From positions 1 through 64,000 of the forward strand of contig CANMLS010000034.1 in the NCBI GenBank assembly GCA_947498785.1: a stretch of DNA of 64,000 nt. The letters run 5' to 3'. Positions 46,557 through 55,536 of this stretch are shown here, one piece after another. How positions within the stretch are numbered: position 1 is the first letter of the stretch; the number at the start of each line of letters is the position of its first letter. The notes under the pieces were generated by a model that saw only the letters and a list, made by a program, of their open reading frames with translations, was not told the DNA's origin and did not search any database. This DNA is from an uncultured Aquimarina sp. (GTDB lineage Bacteria; Bacteroidota; Bacteroidia; Flavobacteriales; Flavobacteriaceae). A program made the position numbers and the translations under genes.

Positions 46557-47705
46557 TTAACTCTCAATAAATTTTTTTAATACATCAACAGTGTAATCTA
46601 TTTCTTCTCTGGTATTATACTTTGAAAAAGAAAAGCGTACAGAAGGTTTTTTCATCTCCTCTTCAGAAAGAATTTCTTTTAATACATGTGATTCTTTACT
46701 ACTCCCACTCTGGCAAGCACTTCCTCTTGAACATGCTATGCCATTAATATCTAAATGAAATAATAGTACCCCGGCTTTTTCAATAGAAATTGGGAGACGA
46801 ATATTAATCAATGTATATGTACTATCTCTGGTAGTATAGCAGTTGGCATTAAATTTCACATCTTTAATAGCACTTTTAAGTGTTTTAATAAAATATTGCT
46901 TTAAATCTATAATGTAGCTCTTTTCTTTCTCTAGATTTTCATAAGAAAGTCGTAATGCTTCGTCCATACCCACAATATTATGAACACTTTCTGTTCCTGC
47001 TCTATACCCTCTTTCTTGTTCTCCACCAAAAATCAATGGTTTCAACCCAGAATTTTTTTTGATATAAGCAAACCCTACACCTTTTGGGCCATGAAATTTA
47101 TGTGCACTCACTGCAGTAAAATCTACATGTATCTTACCAAAATCAACATGATAACGCCCTATTGATTGTACCATATCACTATGGAAAAGTGTATCATACT
47201 GCTTGCATAAATTTCCAACACGTTCTATATCCAGAATTGTTCCAACTTCGTTGTTAATATGCATTAGGCTTACCAAAGTTTTGTTATTTGATTTATCTAG
47301 CAAAGATTCTAAATGTTCATAATCAATAGTTCCATCTTTTTGAATCATTACATAACTCACTGAAGTTTCAGTAAGAGATTCTATTTCTTGTATTGTGTGT
47401 AATACCGCATGATGTTCTATTTTTGAAGTAATTATATGATGTACTCCTAAATCTCTTACAACACTATTTATTACAAAATTATCTGCTTCTGTGCCTCCAG
47501 AAGTAAATATAATTTCTGAGGCACTAACTCCAAGACGATTTGCTATATTTTTTCTTGTATGTTCTATGTGATTTTTAGCAGAACGACCATACCCATGAGT
47601 TGAAGATGGATTTCCATAATCTTCTTCCAAAACTGAAACCATCTTAGTAATAACTTCTGGTCTTAATTGAGTTGTAGCTGCATTATCAAAATAAATCTTC
47701 TGCAT
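46557..47705 (-). CDS. cysteine desulfurase (NifS/IscS-like)
   Basis: The 382-aa PLP enzyme of class V aminotransferase fold has IYFDNAATTQLRPEV at the start, HH in SKIEHHAVLHT, the PLP lysine K203 in SAHKFHGPKG, and the mobile catalytic loop ACSRGSACQSGS with C331 (C325 also present). It removes sulfur from cysteine for Fe-S clusters or tRNA thiolation. RGSACxSG is the NifS/group I form. Convergent with the TonB receptor gene, and no isc/suf genes are near. Confidence 0.92.
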   Translation of the reverse strand: MQKIYFDNAATTQLRPEVITKMVSVLEEDYGNPSSTHGYGRSAKNHIEHTRKNIANRLGVSASEIIFTSGGTEADNFVINSVVRDLGVHHIITSKIEHHAVLHTIQEIESLTETSVSYVMIQKDGTIDYEHLESLLDKSNNKTLVSLMHINNEVGTILDIERVGNLCKQYDTLFHSDMVQSIGRYHVDFGKIHVDFTAVSAHKFHGPKGVGFAYIKKNSGLKPLIFGGEQERGYRAGTESVHNIVGMDEALRLSYENLEKEKSYIIDLKQYFIKTLKSAIKDVKFNANCYTTRDSTYTLINIRLPISIEKAGVLLFHLDINGIACSRGSACQSGSSKESHVLKEILSEEEMKKPSVRFSFSKYNTREEIDYTVDVLKKFIES

Positions 47706-47945
47706 AAAACAAAATAATTAAATATATAAACTGATGATTAGAGATAAAAATGCTTTTTACATTTTATTTTTAAAGACACAAAATTAGTTTAAATAAAATT
47801 ATTTTTAGCGAGACGCGTTATAATCTTTCAATTCCTTTACTTTTGTCAAAAAGTATTAAAATATAATAGAATCAAAACATTTTCTATTTTCGTTCGTCTT
47901 TAAGAATAGGAATAATTGATTTAAATACAAATAAATTTTAGTTAG

Positions 47946-48848
47946 GTGAAAAAGCTTTTTTCTTTTCTTTTTTTAATAGTACTATTTTCCTCTTGTGATG
48001 ATGGAGATATTATAATCACAAGTTTTGAGTTTAATGATATTGATTTACAACTTTGTCAGGGAGCAAAAGAAAATGAATTTGTCTTTTTTAAAATTAATGA
48101 AAGTAATAATGAAGCTATTTCTTATAACTTTATAAGTGAAATATTCTCTGACACAATACCTACAGCATCTCCAATATTAATACAACTTAATGACGGAACT
48201 AACGATCTAATTTATAGAACTTTTAATACTCCTGTCACCGCTACATATTATTGCTCTAATATACCCTCTAGTGATATTAGTATTATTGAAGAACTTGTAG
48301 GATCAACTGGTACTGCAGAAATCATAAATGAGATTATTACTGAGGACGATAATGATGGAATCCCAGCAGAGGAAGAAGATCTAAATGGAGACGGAAATGT
48401 AGAAAATGATGATACAGATATGGATGGCATCCCTAATTATAAAGATCAGGATGATGATAATGACAATATTTTAACAAGTGTAGAACTGCAAAATGGCATC
48501 CCTAATGATGACAACCCCAGAGACACTGATGAAAATGGTATTCCTGATTATCTTCAAGAGGATGATGATGGAGATGGAATTTTAACTAGAAATGAAGATG
48601 CAGATCAAAATGGAAATCCAAGAGATGATAGAGACGATTCTAATAATTTATTTTACTTAGATAGTAATATTCAACCTCCAACTGTTACTGTAGAACCTAT
48701 ACTTGACAACACCATACAAACTACTTTTAGAGTTACTGTAAATGTTAGTAATCTTATTTTGAATGGTGATGTTGATAATTTTCAGGATGGAGAATTTAAC
48801 TTTGGCTTTAAAGACAACACCATTCCTAAGACCACAAAAAAAATGTAG
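47946..48848 (+). CDS. lipoprotein with Asp-rich Ca-binding-type repeats
   Basis: The 300-aa protein has a lipoprotein signal peptide (KKLFSFLFLIVLFSSC, lipobox FSSC). The first about 120 residues resemble the next gene's product (FVFFKIN, IYRTFNTPVTATYYCSNIPS vs FVFFKTD, IYRKFDNAINDTEYFCSSVPPS). From about 130 to 225 are Asp/Asn-rich repeats (DDNDGIPAEEEDLNGDG, DTDMDGIPNYKDQDDDNDN) of the thrombospondin type 3/EF-hand-like kind. The start codon is GTG. Probably surface-exposed; function unknown. The last 15 residues are Lys/Thr-rich and abrupt. Confidence 0.72.
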   Translation: MKKLFSFLFLIVLFSSCDDGDIIITSFEFNDIDLQLCQGAKENEFVFFKINESNNEAISYNFISEIFSDTIPTASPILIQLNDGTNDLIYRTFNTPVTATYYCSNIPSSDISIIEELVGSTGTAEIINEIITEDDNDGIPAEEEDLNGDGNVENDDTDMDGIPNYKDQDDDNDNILTSVELQNGIPNDDNPRDTDENGIPDYLQEDDDGDGILTRNEDADQNGNPRDDRDDSNNLFYLDSNIQPPTVTVEPILDNTIQTTFRVTVNVSNLILNGDVDNFQDGEFNFGFKDNTIPKTTKKM

Positions 48849-48866
48849 AATACTCTAAATATAAAT

Positions 48867-49400
48867 ATGAATAAAGTTTTTTTTCTTATTGTTATTATTC
48901 TTTTGATCGGTTGTAGCGAGGGAGATATTATTGAAAATGATATCGGTAATTTCACTGCGCCTATAAAAAACTGTTCTAATCAAACGAATAATACTTTTGT
49001 TTTCTTCAAAACAGACTCTGAGATCAATCAATCCTTATCTTTAAGTTTTACAAGTACTGTTTTTGAGTTAAATACAATTCCTGATAATGAAGAACTAGCA
49101 TTAACCATAGCACTTGACGGAAACGCAAACGCATTGATTTACAGAAAATTTGACAACGCCATTAATGATACCGAGTATTTTTGTAGCAGTGTACCTCCCT
49201 CTGGCATTATTGTATCTCAGGAATTAACAAGCTCTAATGGAAATGCAGAAATTAAATACTTGCTACAGAGTGAGACTACAACTGAAGCTACATATACGAG
49301 AATCATTACCCTTAATGATATTACTTTAGAGGGGTCAAATATTGCAATACGACAGGAAGTATTAGAATTTGGTCAAGATGAAATAACTATTTTAAAATAG
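48867..49400 (+). CDS. lipoprotein related to the upstream gene
   Basis: The 177-aa protein has a lipoprotein signal peptide (NKVFFLIVIILLIGC) and matches the N-terminal domain of the protein encoded 18 bp upstream, but lacks its Asp-rich repeats. It looks like a tandem duplication of one domain. No function is recognised. It is convergent with the Smr gene, its stop being two bases from the stop of that gene. Confidence 0.7.
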   Translation: MNKVFFLIVIILLIGCSEGDIIENDIGNFTAPIKNCSNQTNNTFVFFKTDSEINQSLSLSFTSTVFELNTIPDNEELALTIALDGNANALIYRKFDNAINDTEYFCSSVPPSGIIVSQELTSSNGNAEIKYLLQSETTTEATYTRIITLNDITLEGSNIAIRQEVLEFGQDEITILK

Positions 49401-49401
49401 T

Positions 49402-49950
49402 TTATTTAGGGTTTTGTACGATATATACTTCCATTGCACCTAATCCATATTTTTTATAATCAGCATCTGAAATGCTGATATTATCATATCTACCCAACAA
49501 ATATATAAGTTCTTCTTTTAAAACTCCCTGCCCTACTCCATGAATAAAAACCACTTTGGGTATGCGTTTACTGATTGCAAAATCTAATTGTCTTTTTGCT
49601 GTGTCTAATTGTAATGTAACTATATCATAATTAGTCATTCCCTTTGTTGATTTTATCAATTTATGGATATGTAAATCGATTTCCATAGGAGGCACATGAC
49701 GTTCTTTTGGTTTTATCGCAGGTCTTTTAGGTTTCTTTTTAAAAACTTCTTTCTCTTGTAAATTTCTACTCACTTCTTCATATGAAGGAATAATTATATC
49801 TTCGGATTCGATTTTTACAACTTCTTTTATTAAAAAAATCATATCAAAACCATCTTCAGTTTCAATAGTTATTTCCTGAGCAGTCAATCCAATAACTTTT
49901 CCTGTAATAGGTTCATCCAAGACTGATACTATATCTCCCAATTTTATCAT
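49402..49950 (-). CDS. Smr domain protein (DUF2027-like N-terminus)
   Basis: The 182-aa protein has an N-terminal SH3-like small barrel (KLGDIVSVLDEPITGKVIGL, about 1-50), a basic linker and a C-terminal Smr domain (about 88-180) with EIDLHIHKL and VVFIHGVGQGVLKEELIYLL, the DLHxH and HGxGxG-like motifs. Smr domains nick DNA or RNA. This is the short form, without MutS domains. It overlaps the upstream membrane-protein gene by 4 bp (ATGA), so the two are translationally coupled. Confidence 0.85.
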   Translation of the reverse strand: MIKLGDIVSVLDEPITGKVIGLTAQEITIETEDGFDMIFLIKEVVKIESEDIIIPSYEEVSRNLQEKEVFKKKPKRPAIKPKERHVPPMEIDLHIHKLIKSTKGMTNYDIVTLQLDTAKRQLDFAISKRIPKVVFIHGVGQGVLKEELIYLLGRYDNISISDADYKKYGLGAMEVYIVQNPK

Positions 49951-50171
49951 ATCTCTTCTTCTTCTTCTTCTTCTATATGTTTATATATATCAGCTTCTGT
50001 TTTTGATTTCACATTCGTATTGACTAGAAACACTCCTGACATTAAAAAAACGACTCCTATGATTTGAATATAATAATTTTTTACCGGAGAAGAAATTTCA
50101 CTTATGACTGCTATCGCACCCATAACAATAAAAAATATACTTATAATCTTTTTAACTTTACTACGATTCAT
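49947..50171 (-). CDS. small two-helix membrane protein
   Basis: The 74-aa protein has two membrane segments (about 8-26, KIISIFFIVMGAIAVISEIS, and 33-52, IQIIGVVFLMSGVFLVN) and a charged tail with a run of Glu. No family recognised. It is followed with a 4-bp overlap by the Smr gene. Confidence 0.65.
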   Translation of the reverse strand: MNRSKVKKIISIFFIVMGAIAVISEISSPVKNYYIQIIGVVFLMSGVFLVNTNVKSKTEADIYKHIEEEEEEEI

Positions 50172-50374
50172 ACCAGCAAAAGTATTAAATAATTCGAGGT
50201 TCTTATTTTAAAATTATATGTTTGATCTGAAAAGTAATCTCAAATAAGATAAGCTTTAGTATGAATCCATTGGTAGTCAATATGTTTATATGCCTAGGCT
50301 TTAAACCGTGTATTTGACTAATCGATGCTTCAACTATTTTCTTCATTGATTTTTTTATAAAAACAATATAATAA
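50172..50374. other. gene-free flank
   Basis: This is AT-rich DNA upstream of the small membrane-protein gene. It holds nothing recognisable before the 40-bp palindrome. Confidence 0.4.
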
Positions 50375-50414
50375 GCTTTTAGGTTTAATACCTCGAGGTA
50401 TTAAACCTAAAAGC
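50375..50414. repeat. perfect 40-bp palindrome without spacer
   Basis: Positions 50375-50394 are exactly complementary to 50395-50414; the centre is CTCGAG (50392-50397). It would form a 20-bp cruciform arm. It marks the left edge of a decayed accessory patch. It is not a standard terminator because there is no loop. Confidence 0.9.
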
Positions 50415-50439
50415 GAATAAAATTTTAAAAGAAAGTATA

Positions 50440-50726
50440 AAACAAAATATTTCAAATGTCTATGCACAAGAAATCACAATGAAAGTAGGACAGGAAGCCC
50501 CAAAACATTTGCACCCTTGTCCTGTAATTGGATATATAAAATCCGGAGAAGTTTTATTTCAAATAGAAGGAGAAGAAAAAAGATTTTAAAATCTGGAGAA
50601 GCATTTTATGAACCCAAAAATAAAAACATATTGCATTTTGACAAGCATTCTGAAAACAGTGATTTGATTTTTATAGCCTTCTACCTTAAGGAATCTAATG
50701 AAGAAAATGTTAAATTAATTGAATAA
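50440..50726 (+). pseudogene. cupin domain protein, frameshifted
   Basis: The first frame reads NVYAQEITMKVGQEAPKHLH, CPVIGYIKSGEVLFQIEGEE, then stops after KRF. The continuation in another frame is LKSGEAFYEPKNKNILHFDK followed by DLIFIAFYLKESNEENVKLIE. Joined, they give a cupin_2 barrel (GxxxxxHxH-like motif in APKHLHP; E and H at the second motif degenerate). A frameshift near 50585, in the run after GAAAAAAGATTTT, separates them. The 5' end is also missing. Confidence 0.75.
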
Positions 50727-51149
50727 AAACTACCTCCAAGGTGCCGATTGCCAAATAGCCAATCATATTGATTACAGTTTACTAAACTTGATCTCTCGAA
50801 GTCGTTAACATCTCAATTTTGACAGTACTAAAGTTGTTTACTACACTTCTACAAGAACTCAATCTCGTCTCTATTCAGTTTCTTTACTCCTACAATAACT
50901 AAATGCTCATAATACAACAATCGTAGTATCTTAACCTTACTGCGCAAGACTAACTGGAGAAAAACAAATCCCAATGAGATGGTGTAATAAGTCTATTAGT
51001 CAATTCCTATCGAAAGATCATATTTTTTATTTCTAAAAAACTAGCGGTTAGAAGTTACTAGTTTTTCAATGTACATAAGGGTATTTTGTATCTCTAAGTA
51101 ATGCGGGACACACAACGAACTTACAATACCATATCATAGCAACTATGTG
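50727..51149. other. gene-free decayed stretch
   Basis: No plausible ORF is seen on either strand. A terminator-like hairpin, AAAAACTAG/CTAGTTTTT (51036-51066), is the only clear structure. Confidence 0.45.
51036..51066. terminator. terminator-like hairpin
   Basis: The stem AAAAACTAG (51036-51044)/CTAGTTTTT (51058-51066) could end transcripts on either strand. No intact gene is directly upstream, so it may be a leftover of the decayed region. Confidence 0.5.
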
Positions 51150-51280
51150 ATAAACCCAATAGCTGTTGTATTTTTATAAAGATGCAATACCCACATAATG
51201 AAAAAGTTATAAATTAATATGTAATAAAAACCAAAAAACAGGGTAACATTTTGCCCATCAGTGACACTTACATTAAACAT
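51150..51280. repeat. boundary repeat, copy D (distant)
   Basis: This copy shows the same order of landmarks as copies A-C: a TATGTGATAAAC block, GTTGTATTTTTATAAAG, a GCAATACCC block, GGGTAACATTTTGCCC and a TGACACTTACATTAAAC end. It is about 46 kb from the others and more diverged. The usual GTTG...GTCAT end is degraded. Confidence 0.65.
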
Positions 51281-51290
51281 TTTAATCAGA

Positions 51291-51664
51291 TTTGAGAAAA
51301 ACAATGTATACTCAAAAACTTTAGACTGACATTAATATCTGAAAGTCATAATGATCTTGGAAAACAAAAAATTGAAAATAAATATTAAATCTCTGAACTG
51401 ACAAATTTCAGAAATAGAAATAACTAAAAACCCCAATGAATAGAAATAATAAAAATTCCTCACAACTGAAAGTAAAAGTGGACTATCCTCAAATGAAACC
51501 ATTTTTTATTATTTTACAAACAGAAATACTATAATCAAGAAAATATAAAGAAAATTAATAATCATATTTAATTTTCAGTTTAGTGTTTAACTGAAGAAAA
51601 TGAATTAAAAGTTGGTGAATCTACAAGCATAATTTCAGAAAATGAAAATGTAGAATTAGATTGA
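51291..51664 (+). pseudogene. decayed ORF downstream of repeat D, unidentified
   Basis: Protein-like stretches occur in shifting frames with several stops, ending in LTEENELKVGESTSIISENE and a TGA at 51662-51664. Like the intact blocks at 1-7.4 kb, it directly follows a boundary repeat. No family can be named. Confidence 0.4.
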
Positions 51665-51714
51665 ATAACAGATTTTTAACTCTCTAAATATTTTAAATAA
51701 CTTAATTATGTATA

Positions 51715-52029
51715 TTGCATATAACAAATAGTAAAATATTGCCCTTGGAAAAATACATGCTTCCTTGCTTAAATAAAAAGTTATTTGGTATCGATTGTTT
51801 AGGATGCGGTATGCAGAGATCAATCGTACTATTATTAAAAGGAGAGTTCTCTGCTGCTTTTCATATGTACCCCGCAATATATCCATTATTACTTTTACTA
51901 GGATTTATTGGTTTCAACTTTTTTATTCAATTTAAAAATGAAAAATCTATCAAAGTAGGTTTAATAATTTTTACGGCATTTACTATGATTATAAGCTATA
52001 TCGTCAAAATGAAAACTCATTTTAACTAA
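51715..52029 (+). CDS. DUF2752 family membrane protein 1
   Basis: The 104-aa protein has the DUF2752 signature FGIDCLGCGMQRSIVLLLKGEFSAAF with C-x-G-C-G-x-Q-R, and two or three membrane helices. It is closely similar to the product of 53220 (LIGIDCLGCGLQRSFILLLKG). The true start may be later (TTG at 51745), since the first ten residues are not shared. The next gene, a CCC-motif protein, follows after 12 bp. Family function is not established. Confidence 0.8.
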   Translation: MHITNSKILPLEKYMLPCLNKKLFGIDCLGCGMQRSIVLLLKGEFSAAFHMYPAIYPLLLLLGFIGFNFFIQFKNEKSIKVGLIIFTAFTMIISYIVKMKTHFN

Positions 52030-52041
52030 TCAATTCAAACT

Positions 52042-52365
52042 ATGGAAAAACAAACATTACCTAACTCTACACTTATTCTTGTTTTTGGTATTATATCAAT
52101 ATTAGGATGTTGTTGTTACGGTATTCTAGGTATCATCTTTGCCATTGTTGCTCTTGTACTTGCTAAAAAAGCAACATCTCTTTACATAGAAAACCCAGAA
52201 TCATATAGTGGTTACCAAAATGTAAAAACAGGTAAAATACTCGCAATCATAGGACTAATCTTAAGTTTTATATATCTAATTATAATAATTATCTCACTTG
52301 CCACAGGCAGATATGGTGATTATATGGAAACAATCGAAGAAATTAGAAGCTCTTCGGGAGCTTAA
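52042..52365 (+). CDS. CCC-motif (DUF4190-like) membrane protein 1
   Basis: The 107-aa protein begins with a soluble PNSTL stretch, then a first membrane helix ending in the cysteine cluster GCCCYGILGIIFAIVALVLA, a cytoplasmic loop (KATSLYIENPESYSGYQNVKTGK) and a second helix (ILAIIGLILSFIYLIIIIIS). This is the Bacteroidota CCC-motif membrane protein form. It is paired with the DUF2752 gene upstream and is duplicated at 53524. Confidence 0.82.
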   Translation: MEKQTLPNSTLILVFGIISILGCCCYGILGIIFAIVALVLAKKATSLYIENPESYSGYQNVKTGKILAIIGLILSFIYLIIIIISLATGRYGDYMETIEEIRSSSGA

Positions 52366-52499
52366 TCTTATATCTTATTAATAACTTAAAATTGTTAGAA
52401 TAAACAATCAATCACCCTGACAATTTTTTTTAATCCCTTTTGTATTAACAATAATGGTGTTGATACTTAAAATAACATTTTATAACTTAAATCAAATTT

Positions 52500-52781
52500 A
52501 TGGAAACTAATCAAGAAAGACCCAAAAACTATCTAGTTGAATCTATTTTAATTACACTTTTCTGTTGTTTACCTCTTGGAATTGTTGCAATTATAAATGC
52601 CACAAAAGTAAATTCTGCATTCGATACTGGTAATCATGCAGAAGCGCAAAAAGCTTCTGAGAATGCAAAAAAATGGATGAAATATGGGTTAATTGCTGGA
52701 GTTGTAGGTATTGTATTGTATGTAGTATTAGTACTTGTACTAGGAGTTGGAGGAGCTGCATTACAAGGTGCTGGATTTTAA
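52500..52781 (+). CDS. CD225/dispanin-like membrane protein
   Basis: The 93-aa protein has the CD225 layout: NYLVESILITLFCCLPLGIV with the Cys-Cys pair, the conserved loop ATKVNSAFDTGNHAEAQKASENAKKWMKYG-like region (KVNSAFDTGNHAEAQKAS), then a second membrane helix. In eukaryotes this family contains IFITM proteins that alter membrane rigidity; bacterial roles are unknown. Its stop abuts the ATG of the next DUF2752 gene with no gap, so the two are cotranscribed. Confidence 0.85.
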   Translation: METNQERPKNYLVESILITLFCCLPLGIVAIINATKVNSAFDTGNHAEAQKASENAKKWMKYGLIAGVVGIVLYVVLVLVLGVGGAALQGAGF

Positions 52782-53174
52782 ATGAAAAGCAAATATGTAT
52801 ATATAGGGATAGTAGTATGTATACTCCTATCCCTATATTATTTTTCAAATCCCTCAGAAGTAAGTTTCTTTCCAAGATGTCCGTTTTATGCCCTAACAGG
52901 TTTTTATTGCCCTGGATGTGGTAGTCAACGTGCTTTGCATCAATTGTTACATTTTGAGATTATAGAAACTCTTAATTACAATGCTTTATATATTTTGGGA
53001 TTAGGTACGATTATATATAATATATCTGTGAATACAATTAATAAATATTGGAATAAAAATTATTATAACATTTTATACCACCCAAAGACTCCAATATATA
53101 TAGGAATAGTAATAATATTGTTTTGGATATTAAGAAATATAGATATCCATCCTCTTAATATTCTCGCTCCATAG
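52782..53174 (+). CDS. DUF2752 family membrane protein 2
   Basis: The 130-aa protein carries FPRCPFYALTGFYCPGCGSQ RALHQLLHFEI, the classical DUF2752 C-P-x-C-G-x-x-R motif, and three membrane helices (about 4-20, 60-78, 100-118). It is less like the other two DUF2752 copies here than they are to each other. The gene starts immediately after the CD225 stop. Confidence 0.85.
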   Translation: MKSKYVYIGIVVCILLSLYYFSNPSEVSFFPRCPFYALTGFYCPGCGSQRALHQLLHFEIIETLNYNALYILGLGTIIYNISVNTINKYWNKNYYNILYHPKTPIYIGIVIILFWILRNIDIHPLNILAP

Positions 53175-53219
53175 TCTCAGGTTAAAAAAGTTATTCTTTA
53201 AAAATAACTTTCATTTTAC

Positions 53220-53504
53220 ATGAAAGAAATTATTAGTTTTCTGGAATCTAACATATTTCAATGCCCAACTAAACAACTAATTGGGATTGATTGCTTGGGC
53301 TGTGGCCTTCAGCGTAGTTTCATTTTATTATTAAAAGGTAATATAAAGGCTTCCTTTTTAATGTACCCTGCTCTTATTCCTATCTTATTGATGATGATAT
53401 ATTTAATAACTCATCTCTTTTTTAACTTTAAAAATGGAGCTAAAACCCTTACCTATTTTTATATCTTAAATAGTATACTTATCATTGTAAATTATATCAT
53501 CTAA
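53220..53504 (+). CDS. DUF2752 family membrane protein 3
   Basis: The 94-aa protein shows QLIGIDCLGCGLQRSFILLL followed by two membrane helices (IPILLMMIYLITHLFF, YFYILNSILIIVNYI). It is a paralogue of the product of 51715, with the same spacing to a following CCC-motif gene (19 bp). Together they form the second copy of the two-gene module. Confidence 0.83.
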   Translation: MKEIISFLESNIFQCPTKQLIGIDCLGCGLQRSFILLLKGNIKASFLMYPALIPILLMMIYLITHLFFNFKNGAKTLTYFYILNSILIIVNYII

Positions 53505-53523
53505 TTCAATCTGATTATTTACT

Positions 53524-53835
53524 ATGGAAACTAAACAACAGCTACCAAATGCTACTTTGGTCTTAATATTCGGTATTGTTTCAATCGTTACTTGTTTTTG
53601 CTATGGAATACTTGGTTTAATATTTGGAATCATAGCATTAGTAATTTCAAAACAATCTATAAATTTATACAAAGCTAATCCGGAGCTATACACAGGGTAT
53701 GAAAATTTAAAAGCAGGAAGAATCTGTGCAATTATAGGCACTATACTGAGTTCTTTATACCTTCTTTTAATTATTGCATATGTGGTTCTTATGGGAACAG
53801 CTTTAATACCTTGGTCTGAGTTCATAAAATATTAA
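53524..53835 (+). CDS. CCC-motif (DUF4190-like) membrane protein 2
   Basis: The 103-aa protein is a paralogue of the product of 52042: QQLPNATLVLIFGIVSI, TCFCYGILGLIFGIIALVIS, LYKANPELYTGYENLKAGR, CAIIGTILSSLYLLL. The cysteine triplet has become Cys-Phe-Cys. It closes the six-gene cluster. Confidence 0.82.
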   Translation: METKQQLPNATLVLIFGIVSIVTCFCYGILGLIFGIIALVISKQSINLYKANPELYTGYENLKAGRICAIIGTILSSLYLLLIIAYVVLMGTALIPWSEFIKY

Positions 53836-53876
53836 AATAGTATATTATTTTAACCTTTGTATAACAGTTATTTTTT

Positions 53877-55118
53877 TTACTCAAATTCTTTTAATGTTCT
53901 GGTAATAATATTTACACAGTCTATCAATTGCTCTTTATTCATTACTAATGGTGGAGCAAAACGAATGATGTTCCCATGAGTTGGTTTTGCTAAAAGGCCA
54001 TTTTCTTTAAGTGCTACGCAAATATCCCATGCTGTCTCGCTCTCTTCATCATCATTGATCACAATAGCATTTAACAATCCTTTACCACGAACTAGATTAA
54101 CTATTTTAGAATTCTCAATATATGTATTTAATTCTGATCTAAACAGTTTTCCCATTTCAAAAGCATTTTCTGCAAGTTTTTCTTCTCTAATTACCTCAAG
54201 AGCGGCAATAGCAACAGTAGCCGCAATAGGGTTTCCTCCAAAAGTACTTCCGTGGTTACCTGGTTTTATTACCTCCATAATATGATCATCTGCAAAAACT
54301 CCAGAAACGGGATATACTCCTCCACTCAACGCTTTTCCTAATATCAAAATATCAGGTTTTACATTTTCATAATTCACTGCTAGCAATTCTCCAGTACGAG
54401 CAATACCTGTTTGTACTTCGTCAGCAAGAAATAAAATATTATACTTTTCACAAAGTTCTTTTGCTTTCGTCAAATACCCTTCAGAAGGGACATATACTCC
54501 AGCTTCTCCTTGTATAGGTTCAACTAGAAATCCTGCAACATTTTTGTTATTTACAAACACATCTTCTAATGCAACAAGGTTATCATATTCGATTTTAATA
54601 AACCCTTTTGTATAAGGTCCAAAGTTTTTTCTGGCTACAGGATCATTTGAAAATGATATAATAGTCGTTGTTCTTCCATGAAAATTATTTTCACATACTA
54701 CAATTTGAGCTTCATTCTCTATAATCCCTTTCTTTTCATACGCCCATTTTCTACAAATTTTCAAGGCAGTTTCTACTGCTTCTGCACCAGTATTCATTGG
54801 TAACAACTTATCAAATCCAAAATACTCAGTAGCAAATTTCTCGTATTCACCTAACTTATCATTATAAAAAGCTCTAGACGTCAACGTTAGCTTTTGCGCC
54901 TGATTTATCATTGCACCTACAATTTTAGGATGACAATGTCCTTGATTAACCGCAGAATATGCACTTAAAAAATCATAATATTTTTTTCCTTCTATATCCC
55001 ATACATATACGCCTTCACCACGGCTTAAAACCACTGGTAATGGATGGTAATTATGAGCTCCGTACTTGTCTTCTAAATCTATTGCTTGTTGTGAATTTAA
55101 CTTTTCTAAAACAGCCAT
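53877..55118 (-). CDS. rocD: ornithine--oxo-acid transaminase
   Basis: The 413-aa class III PLP aminotransferase has full family length. Motifs include [60 protein letters not shown] (233-243) and the PLP lysine K262 in [13 protein letters not shown]. It moves the delta-amino group of ornithine to 2-oxoglutarate, giving glutamate semialdehyde. It is monocistronic and divergent from rlmD. Confidence 0.95.
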   Translation of the reverse strand: MAVLEKLNSQQAIDLEDKYGAHNYHPLPVVLSRGEGVYVWDIEGKKYYDFLSAYSAVNQGHCHPKIVGAMINQAQKLTLTSRAFYNDKLGEYEKFATEYFGFDKLLPMNTGAEAVETALKICRKWAYEKKGIIENEAQIVVCENNFHGRTTTIISFSNDPVARKNFGPYTKGFIKIEYDNLVALEDVFVNNKNVAGFLVEPIQGEAGVYVPSEGYLTKAKELCEKYNILFLADEVQTGIARTGELLAVNYENVKPDILILGKALSGGVYPVSGVFADDHIMEVIKPGNHGSTFGGNPIAATVAIAALEVIREEKLAENAFEMGKLFRSELNTYIENSKIVNLVRGKGLLNAIVINDDEESETAWDICVALKENGLLAKPTHGNIIRFAPPLVMNKEQLIDCVNIITRTLKEFE

Positions 55119-55524
55119 TTTTTATTAATTTAAATTGATAAAATAACCATTCCTTCTGTACCTTTATCCTTTCGATAAGTCTCGAAAATTCAGCGTGGGA
55201 GAGAAATCATCCCTAGTAGGGTCGCAAATTACTAAATCTTTATCAAATTATTAGAAAACACGCATTACTTTTGAATAAAACAAGAAAAATGCTTAGAATC
55301 AGAGGTGTTTATTACGAATTCAGTCAACTCTTGTTTTGAGATAATCAAATATAAAGTCTTCTCAATAAAAAGGTTAAGAACTAACTGTTGATTATTATGG
55401 TCGTTTTTAATCGAATTCATCAATAGTTTGAGAGTATCAGAATTACTAATTATAATAATTCTAATTTTCTAACTCTTTTTTATAAGATATACCGAATAAT
55501 TAATAAGTATATCTTTTCTATTCT
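55119..55524. other. rocD/rlmD divergent intergenic region
   Basis: About 400 bp of AT-rich DNA. A small inverted repeat AGAATTA/TAATTCT lies at 55439-55462. I see no ORF or recognised RNA element. Confidence 0.4.
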
Positions 55525-55532
55525 TATTTTTG
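55525..55532 (+). promoter_or_regulatory. rlmD -7 promoter element
   Basis: TATTTTTG is an exact TAnnTTTG box that ends four bases before the rlmD ATG at 55537, which would give a leaderless message. No clear TTG lies about 20 bases upstream. Confidence 0.45.
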
Positions 55533-55536
55533 CGCC

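Noticed and set aside
52591-52924. ORFs of 94 and 83 codons overlapping CD225 and DUF2752 genes
   Set aside because: Out-of-frame shadows; the CD225 and DUF2752 motifs are in the annotated frames.
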